DNA of 56,598 nt from assembly GCA_035426385.1 (NCBI GenBank), contig DAOLZQ010000013.1:1-56598 (forward strand), read 5' to 3'. The translations under genes were made by a program, and so were the position numbers. Below the pieces are notes generated by a model. The model saw nothing but the letters and a program-made list of their open reading frames with translations, was not told the origin of the DNA and searched no databases. Below are positions 43,927 to 53,440 of the stretch, piece by piece. How positions within the stretch are numbered: position 1 is the stretch's first letter; every line of letters starts with the position of its first letter. The stretch is from Parvibacillus sp035426385 (GTDB lineage Bacteria; Bacteroidota; Bacteroidia; Chitinophagales; Saprospiraceae).

Positions 43927-45324
43927 TTATTTCTTAAACTGAATCTGATTGATCTTTGTAGCTATTCTTTTACCGAGTTCAAGACCACCATTTGCGTCCA
44001 TCACGAAGTGAACTCCGAGGGGTAAACGGCTGTAAGCATTTTCCTCCGCCATCTGACTAAAAGAGGTGAAATGTCTGGGAGTGCCTTTGAATTCTGTTCT
44101 ACCTTCATGACATTTGTCATTCATCGCATAATTATCACCGAAGATATTGGCCAAGACACCACAGGCTGCTGAAGAGAATGTAGCGTGTCCGGAAGGATAA
44201 GCCGGGAAAGGTGGAGTAAAGTAGTTTCCTGTGCCATCTGGACACATAATGGTACGCCACTCAGTGTCACCAAACACTTGAGAGATATAATCCACAGGCC
44301 TGATGGTATTATAGATAAATTTATTTTTCCATGATCCGATACCAGCATCGCAAAGGGCCATTGACACTTTTGTAAATGCAACAGAAGCGTCGACGAGATT
44401 GAGATTTTGCTCAGATATAACTTGATGCGTCTCAGCGATCCATCTTCCTGCAGGGCTGAAAGTAAGTGTAGCACAATCGTCACTCCAAAACTGAGAGATC
44501 CAAAAATCTTCACCATCAGGATTTGCAATTGTCGCCTTAGTCAGCTCTTCAATTTGCTTCGCTTGTCTATAAAATTCCGAACCGGGTTCTGTACTGAATT
44601 CAACCGGTGGAGCTAAAGTAAGGTCACTTTCACTGGAAGCAAAGGTTCTAACCTTTCCCCAATAAGGTAAAAGTGCCTGCCCGTAATCCGGCTTAGTAGG
44701 TTGCCACTTACCGGGACCTGAAGGTGGAACATAGCTATTATCATAATTTTTATCATAGGCACCGTCGCCAATAGCATCTGCTTGCGACCATGAAATAATA
44801 ATCTCGGCTACATCCTGTCCCATCGCAAGTGATCTGGTAATAGTCTCGGCATCGAAATCTTGTTGATACTTATTCATCAGATCTTCAAAAGTGCGGTTGA
44901 TAGCTATTTGCTGACCGGAAGGTGCTGTTTGGAAGAAAAATTTGAATGCGTATTTATAAGCATTATTCATAACAATAGCCCAAGCATAGCTTTTACCAGC
45001 CTGTGCTGACGGCATGTTAAGACCATATTGAATTTTTGCGATAGAATTATATTTATCGGACATTCCGGGTACGATTGATTCATATCCAATCATATTGATA
45101 TATGCAATGGCACGCGCAGAAACAGGTGGTTTGTATCCTTTAGTAAAACGTTCTGCATCCAGAAAGAGCTTATTCCAAGTCATCACTACTGTATTATCCA
45201 ACTCGGAAGGAGTCTTGTACACAGGAGAAGGATTGGGATCAGGATCTTTGGCGCAATTCGAAAGAACAAATGCAAAGGAAAATAAAAGTAAAAATTTGCC
45301 AAGTGTAAGTGGTCTCATACTCAT
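43927..45324 (-). CDS. vanadium-dependent haloperoxidase-like (PAP2 superfamily) lipoprotein
   Basis: The 465-residue protein has a lipoprotein signal (LSNC, lipidated Cys24), so it is anchored in the envelope. Its C-terminal half carries the vanadate/phosphate-binding residues of the PAP2/haloperoxidase superfamily: a lysine (333 or 335) and IRP (341-343), YPSGHATFS (His380), and SRLPLGVHFVMD (Arg433, His439, Asp443). The large helical N-terminal part (residues 40-300) matches the bacterial vanadium haloperoxidases rather than small PAP2 phosphatases. Whether it oxidises halides or removes phosphate cannot be told from sequence. A clear terminator follows. It is divergent from the SprB-repeat gene. 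Confidence 0.92.
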   Translation of the reverse strand: MSMRPLTLGKFLLLFSFAFVLSNCAKDPDPNPSPVYKTPSELDNTVVMTWNKLFLDAERFTKGYKPPVSARAIAYINMIGYESIVPGMSDKYNSIAKIQYGLNMPSAQAGKSYAWAIVMNNAYKYAFKFFFQTAPSGQQIAINRTFEDLMNKYQQDFDAETITRSLAMGQDVAEIIISWSQADAIGDGAYDKNYDNSYVPPSGPGKWQPTKPDYGQALLPYWGKVRTFASSESDLTLAPPVEFSTEPGSEFYRQAKQIEELTKATIANPDGEDFWISQFWSDDCATLTFSPAGRWIAETHQVISEQNLNLVDASVAFTKVSMALCDAGIGSWKNKFIYNTIRPVDYISQVFGDTEWRTIMCPDGTGNYFTPPFPAYPSGHATFSSAACGVLANIFGDNYAMNDKCHEGRTEFKGTPRHFTSFSQMAEENAYSRLPLGVHFVMDANGGLELGKRIATKINQIQFKK

Positions 45325-45569
45325 ATTTCAATAAATTTAGATATGTTTATAAATCATTCCCGCAAATCTCGCAAATTATAGTTGATTTTCAAAACTTTAA
45401 CATCTATTAAATAAACAATTTGCAACTTTCTATTTTTTCTAAACAAATTTAAGGACAAAATTGTCCTCAATAATTGATGAATTTAATTTATATCTTTTTT
45501 TTGCGATTTATGTTATCCTAGAAAGAGCCCTTTTTTCAGCGTGCAAGACGGAATTGCACTAAATATCTT

Positions 45570-45577
45570 TACCTTTG
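45570..45577 (+). promoter_or_regulatory. -7 box upstream of the SprB-repeat gene
   Basis: TACCTTTG is a perfect TAnnTTTG match 27 bases before the ATG at 45605. No TTTG is seen at the -33 position. It also argues against the in-frame TTG at 45575 as the start, since that codon lies inside the box. Confidence 0.5.
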
Positions 45578-45604
45578 AAAATACAAGGACAAAATTCCTA
45601 TAAC

Positions 45605-48505
45605 ATGAAGCATAAATTACACAAATCAACATTTTCAATTCTTATACTTTCGATAATCGCGATAATTTTGACCGCTTCTTGGGTAAATAACCCTCCCAAC
45701 TATAATACGGGTGCACCCGGTGAATTTACGTGTAATGTCTGCCATGCTGCAGATCCAAACCATCCCATCTCTGGCACGTTGGAGATTCTTGACCTGCCCG
45801 ATACCATACTGCCCCAACAAACATACCGAATCACCATTAGGCTCACGGCACTTTCAGGGCCGGCAGTTTTAGGGGGCTTTCAGTTGACCGCCGTAGCTCA
45901 GGATAGGAAGCAATTTGGAGTCTTATCAAGTCCGGGTACAGGGGTTGGAATCGAACAAGAACGCTATAGACAATATGCTGAGCAACAAGGAGGCGGGATA
46001 TTTAACAATAATATAGTCGAATGGCAAGTAGACTGGACAAGTCCTCAACAAGAGGTCACCAGTCAGTCATTTAAGATCTACGCTTCTGCTATTTTAGGAA
46101 ATAATGATTCCACTCCCGATGGGGATCAAACAGTAATCACTGAAAAATCATATTATTTCAAAAGTTCTTATCTGCCTTTGACAGGCGGTATCAATCATAC
46201 TGATGTCAGCTGCAGTGGAGGTAAAGATGGATCTGCGACAGTATCAAATAGCGGTGGCTTCACTCCGTATACATACTATTGGTCGAATGGGGATACTCTG
46301 GCAGTAATCGACAGCTTAAAGGCCGGATCTTATAGGGTCACAATAACTGATTCCAGAGGTGACAGTATATCGCTTCTGACTACAGTGGGTGAACCATTGC
46401 CTGTATTTGGACGTATTATTAAGACTGATATACCTTGTAATTCTTCCGTAGAATCAGAAGCTATAGTAATTCCATCTTCCGGCATTTCTCCATATTCTTT
46501 TATCTGGTCTAATGGAGACACAGGCGTGGTGGCTAAATTCAACCATCCCGGTAAGATCTTTGTCACTGTAACTGATGCCAATGGTTGTACTTTTGTCGCC
46601 ACCTCCAATATATTAAATAAGGATACATTTAAGCTGGAGACAACCCAAATCGTCAACAATAAATGCTTCGGTGGAGCTACTGGTTCTGCAACTGTAGCAG
46701 CTAATATACCTTTTATAACCTCTTATCTTTGGTCAGATGGACAGATAGGTGCAACTGCAAATAACCTGGCAGCGGGTACCTATACTGTGACGGCCTACTC
46801 CACTCTAGGATGCGAAGTAACTAACTCAGTAGTCATTCGGGAACCCTCCCCCATCTCAGTCAAAACTAACCTGTTCATAAACCCCAGTTGTGCCGGAGGG
46901 TACAATGGTATGGTTTCAGTTTTTGCTGATGGTGGTGTGCCTCCTTACGGATATAAGTGGGAGGATGGCTCGAAGGATAAGACAAGAACTAACCTGATAG
47001 CAGGTGACTATATCGTGACAGTCACCGATGCCTACAGTTGTACAAAAGTAGATACTCTGACACTTACCGATCCTGACACTCTCTTCCTGCTAGTAGAAAG
47101 TGTTGGTGAATCAGCACTTCATGCCAAAGATGGACGCGCTGCGGCACTGGTCAGTGGCGGAAATGCACCTTATACTTATCTGTGGTCAAATGGATCCAAC
47201 TTCAATACTTTACAGGGATTACAACCGGGCTATTATGAGGTTACAGTCACTGATTTCAAAGGATGCAAATTTACAGCTGCAACTTATGTATCTCCTTTCG
47301 ATTGTGAACTGTTGATATCGAATGTTCAAAAAAGACACCTTCTGTGTAATCAGGACAACAATGGTACAATAGAACTGGAAGTAAGCGGCGGAGTGGCTCC
47401 CTATATAGCCAAATGGTCTAACGGGCAGACAGGATTACAAGCCAGTGATCTGGCAGCAGGAGACTTCAAACTTTCTATTACCGATGCAAATGGCTGTGAG
47501 GCAATTGGCAATTTTACAATCAATACCCCGCCACCTCTTCTTAAGACGATCAAAATAACTGATGCTACATCGGAATTCTCTTCTGATGGAGAACTAAAGG
47601 TAAATGTAGCCGGTGGATCGCCCCCTTATATTATTGAAGTTGATGCTGTAGATACATTCAAAAGTTATTCAGGTATAGTGACCTTTAAAAATTTATTCAA
47701 TGGATTGCACTCTTATACTATCACTGATGTAAATGGCTGTAAAACAAGTGAGTTCTTTATCATAAATATAGTTGGATGCTTACTGAAACCTACACAAGTG
47801 ATTATTCAAGATGTAAAATGTAAAGGTGATACTACCGGAGGTATTTGCCTCTCTGCAGGCAATGCAAGAGGTCCGGTGACGATTGTATGGGATGACGAAA
47901 CTAATGAAAACTGTATTGTCAATAAGGCCAAGGGCAAATATTCAGTCTACCTCTCAGATTCATTGGGCTGCCAAAGTCTGGACACATTCTCTATAAGGGA
48001 GCCACAGGGATTGACTGTGAGTAGCCTGCATATAGATACTCCGCACGTTAATCTTTTAGATGGTTCCATCAGTCTCATCATATCAGGAGGAGTGCAACCA
48101 TATGATATTGAATGGACCAAAGATGGTGTTCCATTCTTGGGACCTCTTACTAGCTTATCTGCAGGAAAATACCATTTCAAAGTGACAGATGATAATGGAT
48201 GTGTACTTATAGGGGACACCATCAATCTCGTGGGTAAAACTAGCAGTATTCGGAAGATAAACCTCGTCTCTGGAAGAGTGTATCCCAATCCGGCAAATGA
48301 CCAATTCTATTTGGAGTGGCCGACAGAATCATCGATTGAGAATTCTTACCTCATCGATATGCAAGGCAGACGGATAGTCATTCCTTTCCAAATAGCGGAA
48401 AAGCAATTGGTATTTGATGCTAAAGCGTTAAAAAATGGAATTTATTTCATCGTGATTATGACAAAACATGAACTGGTGCGCGGTAAAGTAATGATCCTAA
48501 AATAA
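45605..48505 (+). CDS. secreted SprB-repeat protein with CxxCH-containing anchor domain and T9SS sorting domain
   Basis: The 966-residue protein has a signal peptide and then a domain starting PNYNTGAPGEFTCNVCHAAD (Cys43, Cys46, His47), as in the Reeler-like 'choice-of-anchor V' domain. Residues 200-875 hold nine SprB-type repeats of 60-75 residues, each with GG.PY.Y.WSNG and a closing Y.VTVTD..GC. The last 75 residues, from RVYPNPANDQFYLEW, are a T9SS type A sorting domain, so the protein is exported to the surface. SprB itself is the gliding adhesin of Flavobacterium, so adhesion is the likely role. CNVCH is also the haem c attachment signature. ATG 45605 chosen for the signal peptide. Confidence 0.92.
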   Translation: MKHKLHKSTFSILILSIIAIILTASWVNNPPNYNTGAPGEFTCNVCHAADPNHPISGTLEILDLPDTILPQQTYRITIRLTALSGPAVLGGFQLTAVAQDRKQFGVLSSPGTGVGIEQERYRQYAEQQGGGIFNNNIVEWQVDWTSPQQEVTSQSFKIYASAILGNNDSTPDGDQTVITEKSYYFKSSYLPLTGGINHTDVSCSGGKDGSATVSNSGGFTPYTYYWSNGDTLAVIDSLKAGSYRVTITDSRGDSISLLTTVGEPLPVFGRIIKTDIPCNSSVESEAIVIPSSGISPYSFIWSNGDTGVVAKFNHPGKIFVTVTDANGCTFVATSNILNKDTFKLETTQIVNNKCFGGATGSATVAANIPFITSYLWSDGQIGATANNLAAGTYTVTAYSTLGCEVTNSVVIREPSPISVKTNLFINPSCAGGYNGMVSVFADGGVPPYGYKWEDGSKDKTRTNLIAGDYIVTVTDAYSCTKVDTLTLTDPDTLFLLVESVGESALHAKDGRAAALVSGGNAPYTYLWSNGSNFNTLQGLQPGYYEVTVTDFKGCKFTAATYVSPFDCELLISNVQKRHLLCNQDNNGTIELEVSGGVAPYIAKWSNGQTGLQASDLAAGDFKLSITDANGCEAIGNFTINTPPPLLKTIKITDATSEFSSDGELKVNVAGGSPPYIIEVDAVDTFKSYSGIVTFKNLFNGLHSYTITDVNGCKTSEFFIINIVGCLLKPTQVIIQDVKCKGDTTGGICLSAGNARGPVTIVWDDETNENCIVNKAKGKYSVYLSDSLGCQSLDTFSIREPQGLTVSSLHIDTPHVNLLDGSISLIISGGVQPYDIEWTKDGVPFLGPLTSLSAGKYHFKVTDDNGCVLIGDTINLVGKTSSIRKINLVSGRVYPNPANDQFYLEWPTESSIENSYLIDMQGRRIVIPFQIAEKQLVFDAKALKNGIYFIVIMTKHELVRGKVMILK

Positions 48506-48514
48506 AGAATTAAG

Positions 48515-48557
48515 CACCATAGCAGATGACCTATGAAGAAAGTCAAATGCTACGGTG
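48515..48557. terminator. weak hairpin between convergent genes
   Basis: CACCATAGCA (48515-48524) pairs with TGCTACGGTG (48548-48557) with one A-C mismatch and a 23-base loop. The flanks are only moderately T-rich on the minus strand. The right arm covers the stop of the O-antigen-ligase-like gene. Confidence 0.35.
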
Positions 48558-49797
48558 TAAAATCCACCTGATGCTTTGCCAGTAAAGAGTACAAAAATAC
48601 AAATCCCAGGACTCCCATTGATGTTTCAAAAGTGGGCTCGAAAAACAATGTCACCAGGAATAAGGTAATCATCAAAAGCAGAAGCTTATTTTGTCTAGTT
48701 CTATTTATAAAGAAGGGAAAAAAATAACCCGGTATAAAAAATAGCAAACTCACTATTCCACCACATACGGCAGTATATAAAAATTGATTGTGCGGAATTT
48801 TCACTGGTAGTCGACGCCCTTCAGCAACAGCATTTTTTTCAATTTCAATTACCACATCACCCGCTCCTACCCCGGTCATCAAATTATTTTTAAATATTTC
48901 CACTCCATTCTTAAATGCAATTATTCGGTCAGAATCAGAATAATGCGCACCGGTGGTACTATCTAACTGACTCAAGTCCCACCTCATATAGTCAATTTTA
49001 GCCCGCACAGTAGGAATCAATAAAAAGGCTAATAAAGCTAATACGGTCAGGCCCAGCAACATTTTAATTACCTTTCCATCTTCCCTGAAGCGCATAAAAT
49101 GGATAAGTACAATAAGTACTCCCAGCCCTAAAATCAACCACCCTGTGCGTACACTAAGAAAAATCGTCCCCAAAGTGATCAGAAGAGCATAAATTATCCA
49201 TTCCTTCCCAGCTGACTTATTCTTTAGCCAGTATATAACACATCCAATACCAGTGAAGGCGATCATCATGCTCAATCGGATATGATTGACAGGTAGCGGT
49301 ATAGGTTGTCCAGCACTCATGCCCAATCGGATACTTTCATAATCCTGTATGAATGAGATTAAAATAACAGTAAGCGTTAGAACCGCACCTAAGGCGGCAA
49401 ATCGCAACCATTGAACATAGCGGCTAGTCTCAAAGACAGGAGAACAGAACACAATCAAAGGAATTAAAAAGAATCCCAGATTTACCCTTAGTCTCACTAG
49501 AGCAAGACCTATATCATCTGATCCATAGAGTGATGTCAATACAGAAACAGGAATGAGGAGTATTAAAAGGAAATACAGATTACGAGCTACTTTTTCTTTT
49601 GCAGTCCTATAATGAAGGATTAAGTGGATCAAACTGGCGGATCCCATCATAATCATTCCAAGGGAAATCGTAAAAATGCTCGAGTAGAAACCACAGATAG
49701 TAAGGAAAACACCACTATTGAATCCCCATCTTGCCAATCTATCAAATGAGGAAAAATTGTGTCGAAGAAACCCAGAGACTCCTACTAAACTGTTCAA
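48550..49797 (-). CDS. O-antigen ligase family (Wzy_C) membrane protein
   Basis: The 415-residue protein has about 11 membrane segments and a large extracytoplasmic loop (about residues 265-340) between late helices, as in the WaaL/Wzy family. That loop has the family feature FKNGVEIFKNNLMTGVGAGDV followed by the histidine-containing IPHNQFLYTAVCGG. Members join polysaccharide chains to lipid A core or polymerise them, or ligate sugars to other acceptors, in the periplasm. No glycan gene cluster surrounds it: it follows the pseudophosphatase (19 bases), uvrB and ompH in one minus-strand run. Confidence 0.9.
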   Translation of the reverse strand: MNSLVGVSGFLRHNFSSFDRLARWGFNSGVFLTICGFYSSIFTISLGMIMMGSASLIHLILHYRTAKEKVARNLYFLLILLIPVSVLTSLYGSDDIGLALVRLRVNLGFFLIPLIVFCSPVFETSRYVQWLRFAALGAVLTLTVILISFIQDYESIRLGMSAGQPIPLPVNHIRLSMMIAFTGIGCVIYWLKNKSAGKEWIIYALLITLGTIFLSVRTGWLILGLGVLIVLIHFMRFREDGKVIKMLLGLTVLALLAFLLIPTVRAKIDYMRWDLSQLDSTTGAHYSDSDRIIAFKNGVEIFKNNLMTGVGAGDVVIEIEKNAVAEGRRLPVKIPHNQFLYTAVCGGIVSLLFFIPGYFFPFFINRTRQNKLLLLMITLFLVTLFFEPTFETSMGVLGFVFLYSLLAKHQVDFTP

Positions 49798-49816
49798 TTA
49801 TGCGAGATTAGGTACA

Positions 49817-51397
49817 TCATTTGATAAAAATCTGATCAGTAAAAAACCAGGCTTGGGCCCCCGGAATCTTAAACCATTCGGGTGTAGTCTTTAAAGCTTC
49901 AACCCTAATCTTAAGGCACCTTATCATCAATGTCTTCTTGCGTCTAATCTTTTTATAATATAATTTCCCCAGTTTATCAATAATGTGACTATCAATATCT
50001 AAAGAGTAATGTCTCTTAGCCAGTGAATTTGTTTCCTGCTTGTCAGAATAAGCTATAGATCCAATTTCGATCATATTTTGAAAGTCATTACCAATAGAAT
50101 AGGTAACTTTTACAGGAAAGAAAATCCATGAGGTTATATCCTGTAAAGTCGAAAGAGAAATAGTATTGAGCGTCCTGCGGGCACCGAAATTTATTAGAAA
50201 TTCGACATCAGTCCCTTGATAACCCAGATATTGGGCATCTCTGTAATCAAGCGAAGCAGTATCACCAGAGATTAGTCCCTCTGGACCATAGGCATTATAC
50301 TTAGAATCAGGAGAGGGGATTGAAACAACAGTCTGAATCTGTGAATATAAAGTCACCATTTGTTCAGAAAGAGAGCTAAACTGACCATTCTTTCGTGTTA
50401 CAGCTTTGACATTATAAGTGCCGGGCTCTTCAATGACTATTTGTCGTTTGTACTCTTTTCCAAATTTCAGCGGATCATCTCCATTAATGGTATAAAGAAT
50501 TTCTTCATTTGTATTGGAGAAGAAATCAATACCCAATTTATTTTCAAAATTAAACCGGGACACGATGATGTCCGGCCTGCTTAAAAATATACTAGTCCCT
50601 CCTATGGAGTCCGACTTGAGTATAGGAATATGCAGAACACCCTTCTGGGGATTAAAGCATTTCCCATTTACAAATCCATTTAGAGTATAATAAAATGATT
50701 CAGGTGAATAAACAGGGTAGGGCTTAAAGTCGTGTTGTATCGAATCGCCATATATGATCAACGGTATGCTGTTGTATTGCTCCAATACAGCGGGTTTGTG
50801 TGCGAATTCTCCATTCCCTGTAATACATATTGTGAGATTGTTCCACTTTTCCCTTTCCTGGTAATTCTTAAAAATGAGACCAAGTAAGCTGTCAATGGTG
50901 GTCAGGTAATCAATCTGATATCGCTGCAAATACTTGAGCGTCTTGGGGATAGGTCGAAATCTGATATAAGTAAAGGTTTCATTAGTTCGTGCACTTATGA
51001 AATTACTTACTAATGATTCATTTGATCTGGAGATAATCCGTTGCGTAAAAAAGCTCCTAGTGAGCGTATCAGGATTCAGCCCTACCATGTAGAGATCGGA
51101 CTTCATGCTACGGGTAGAATCAAGACATCGTAGAAGATCAAACATCATTTTCCGACGTGTTCTCTTCAACAGAGCAGAAGTGGCAACTGCTGTAGTATCA
51201 GCCAATGTTTCGAGTGAGGTGACAAATCCCTTATCGATCAACACATTTAAATTGGGTGTGTAAGCTCGCTCTAAATTTTCAAAACTAAGTCCACCGATCT
51301 CGACAATCACGACCCGCTTTTCTTCATTTTGCGCCCATAGGCTCAATGAGAAAAGTAATTGAACGACTATAAATAAAAATTTTGGAAAGTACCTCAC
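49817..51397 (-). CDS. exported protein with degenerate alkaline-phosphatase-like fold, chitobiase-like and discoidin-like regions
   Basis: A signal peptide (residues 1-23) precedes a region similar to the alkaline-phosphatase superfamily: VVIVEIGGLSFENLERAYTPNLNVLIDKGF, and NLTICITGNGEFAHKPAVLEQYNSIPLIIYG. The metal-binding positions are missing: the usual IDG is IGG (34-36), and DHGE is GNGE (194-197). Residues 298-350 look like a chitobiase/hexosaminidase C-terminal domain (ILYTINGDDPLKFGKEYKR), and 360-526 like an F5/8 (discoidin) sugar-binding domain. It is likely a carbohydrate-binding or scaffold protein, not an active phosphatase or sulfatase. It lies 12 bases after uvrB and 19 bases before the ligase gene. 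Confidence 0.75.
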   Translation of the reverse strand: MRYFPKFLFIVVQLLFSLSLWAQNEEKRVVIVEIGGLSFENLERAYTPNLNVLIDKGFVTSLETLADTTAVATSALLKRTRRKMMFDLLRCLDSTRSMKSDLYMVGLNPDTLTRSFFTQRIISRSNESLVSNFISARTNETFTYIRFRPIPKTLKYLQRYQIDYLTTIDSLLGLIFKNYQEREKWNNLTICITGNGEFAHKPAVLEQYNSIPLIIYGDSIQHDFKPYPVYSPESFYYTLNGFVNGKCFNPQKGVLHIPILKSDSIGGTSIFLSRPDIIVSRFNFENKLGIDFFSNTNEEILYTINGDDPLKFGKEYKRQIVIEEPGTYNVKAVTRKNGQFSSLSEQMVTLYSQIQTVVSIPSPDSKYNAYGPEGLISGDTASLDYRDAQYLGYQGTDVEFLINFGARRTLNTISLSTLQDITSWIFFPVKVTYSIGNDFQNMIEIGSIAYSDKQETNSLAKRHYSLDIDSHIIDKLGKLYYKKIRRKKTLMIRCLKIRVEALKTTPEWFKIPGAQAWFFTDQIFIK

Positions 51398-51409
51398 ACT
51401 TTAAATATA

Positions 51410-53434
51410 TTAAACTTCTTTTAATTTCTTTTTCAATGCAATAACCTCATCTCGGTATTGTGCCGCAGAAATAAAGTCCAGATCTTTAGCAGCTTCCTTC
51501 ATTCTCTTTTCAGTCTGTAGTATCATTTGATCTATTTGCTCTCTATTCATCATACCAATGATGGGATCTGCAGCCAGGTCAGGCTCTGAAGGCTCTACAT
51601 AATAGTGCTTATCTGTATTACCCCTGACATCCAGAATACTCTGACGAGAGAGAATTTCCTCCCTGGTCTTGGCCAAAGTCATTGGTGTAATATTATGTTC
51701 TAAATTGTAAGCCATCTGAACTTCCCTGCGACGATTAGTCTCATCTATGGTGGTTTGCATTGAATCAGTTATTTTATCTGCATAGAATATGACGAGTCCG
51801 TTCGCATTCCTGGCGGCGCGACCCGCTGTCTGTGTGAGTGAGCGTGGATTACGAAGAAATCCTTCCTTATCGGCATCAATCACGGCCACTAGAGAAACCT
51901 CAGGAAGATCGAGACCCTCGCGTAATAAATTTACACCTACAAGGACATCAAACTCACCGATCCTAAGATCACGCAATATCTCAACCCGCTCGAGTGTGTG
52001 GACTTCAGAATGGATATAGCGTGTACGAATGTTGAGATTTTGGAAGTAACGAGCCAATTCCTCTGCCATCCGCTTGGTTAGTGTAGTAACTAGCACCCGC
52101 TCATTTGCTTCAATTCGAAGGGCCACCTCTTCCATCAGATCATCTATCTGATTGATACTTGGGCGCACTTCAATAGGTGGATCAAGAAGACCTGTGGGCC
52201 GGATAAGTTGCTCTACTACTTCTCCCTGAGTCAGATCCAGCTCATAGTCACCAGGAGTAGCGGAGACATAAACTACCTGATTAATCATCTGCTCAAATTC
52301 ATTGAAGTTCAGTGGACGATTATCCATAGCGGACGGCAGTCTAAATCCATAGTTGACCAGATTGGTCTTCCGGGCTCTATCCCCACCCCACATACCCCTC
52401 ACTTGGGGTATAGTGACATGGCTCTCATCAATTATCATCAGGTAATCCTTGGGGAAATAATCTAACAAACAAAAGGGTCTGGTACCAGGTAACCGTCCGT
52501 CAAAAAAACGAGAATAATTCTCTATACCATTACAGTAACCAAGTTCTCTGATCATCTCCAGATCAAATTGGGTTCGCTCATTGACTCGCTTCGCTTCAAT
52601 ATACTTACCCTCAGACTCCAAAAAGCTCTCATGCTCTGTCAATTCATGCTCTATATTGCGAATAATACCGTGGATCTTATCTTTCTGTGCTACATATAGA
52701 GTAGCAGGAAAAATTGCTGTATTATCTACCTTAGATATAGTCTTCCCACTTTCTATTTCCAGAGATTCTATCTCTTCTATCTCATCACCAAAAAATTGGA
52801 CTCGAAGCCCATGGTTAAAGTAGGGCAGATTGATATCTACCACATCTCCTCGTACTCTAAAATTCCCCCGCCCCAGCATGGCTTCGCTGCGTGAATACAA
52901 GCTGTCAACAAGATTTCTCAGAAAAGTATTCCTGCTTATCTTCATACCCTGGTGGATACGAATGATACTATTGGCAAATGCCTCCGGATTGCCCATACCA
53001 TATATGCAGGATACTGAAGCTACTATGATGATATCACGCCTGCCTGATAAAAGTGATGATGTAGCCCTAAGTCTCAACTTATCTACTTCCTCATTGATCT
53101 GAAGGTCTTTTTCTATAAAAGTGTCTGTTACAGCCAAATATGCTTCCGGCTGATAATAATCGTAATAAGAAACGAAATATTCTACTGCATTGTCGGGGAA
53201 AAAATCCCTGAACTCCCCATACAATTGGGCAGTAAGCGTCTTATTGTGAGTTAAAACTAGCGTGGGCTTGTTCAATTGGCTTATCACATTGGCCATGGTA
53301 AATGTCTTTCCAGACCCGGTGACACCCAGCAATACTTGATTCCGTTCAAGATCTTGAATCCCCTTCACCAACTTCTTGATGGCTTCGGGTTGATCTCCGG
53401 TTGGTTCAAAATTGGATTCTAAATGGAAGTCCAT
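51410..53434 (-). CDS. uvrB: excinuclease ABC subunit B
   Basis: UvrB is the damage-verifying helicase of nucleotide-excision repair. The 674-residue protein has the Walker A motif GVTGSGKTFTMANV, the beta-hairpin YYDYYQPEAYLAVTDTFIEKD, the DEAD-like IIDESHVTIPQ, the C-terminal helicase motifs (LVTTLTKRMAEEL, GVNLLREGLDLPEVSLV, QTAGRAARN), and the UVR motif (MKEAAKDLDFISAAQYRDEV) that binds UvrC. The length is standard. The start is 6 bases from the ompH stop, so it follows ompH on the same transcript; the AP-like gene follows after 12 bases. Confidence 0.98.
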   Translation of the reverse strand: MDFHLESNFEPTGDQPEAIKKLVKGIQDLERNQVLLGVTGSGKTFTMANVISQLNKPTLVLTHNKTLTAQLYGEFRDFFPDNAVEYFVSYYDYYQPEAYLAVTDTFIEKDLQINEEVDKLRLRATSSLLSGRRDIIIVASVSCIYGMGNPEAFANSIIRIHQGMKISRNTFLRNLVDSLYSRSEAMLGRGNFRVRGDVVDINLPYFNHGLRVQFFGDEIEEIESLEIESGKTISKVDNTAIFPATLYVAQKDKIHGIIRNIEHELTEHESFLESEGKYIEAKRVNERTQFDLEMIRELGYCNGIENYSRFFDGRLPGTRPFCLLDYFPKDYLMIIDESHVTIPQVRGMWGGDRARKTNLVNYGFRLPSAMDNRPLNFNEFEQMINQVVYVSATPGDYELDLTQGEVVEQLIRPTGLLDPPIEVRPSINQIDDLMEEVALRIEANERVLVTTLTKRMAEELARYFQNLNIRTRYIHSEVHTLERVEILRDLRIGEFDVLVGVNLLREGLDLPEVSLVAVIDADKEGFLRNPRSLTQTAGRAARNANGLVIFYADKITDSMQTTIDETNRRREVQMAYNLEHNITPMTLAKTREEILSRQSILDVRGNTDKHYYVEPSEPDLAADPIIGMMNREQIDQMILQTEKRMKEAAKDLDFISAAQYRDEVIALKKKLKEV

Positions 53435-53440
53435 CTCAGA

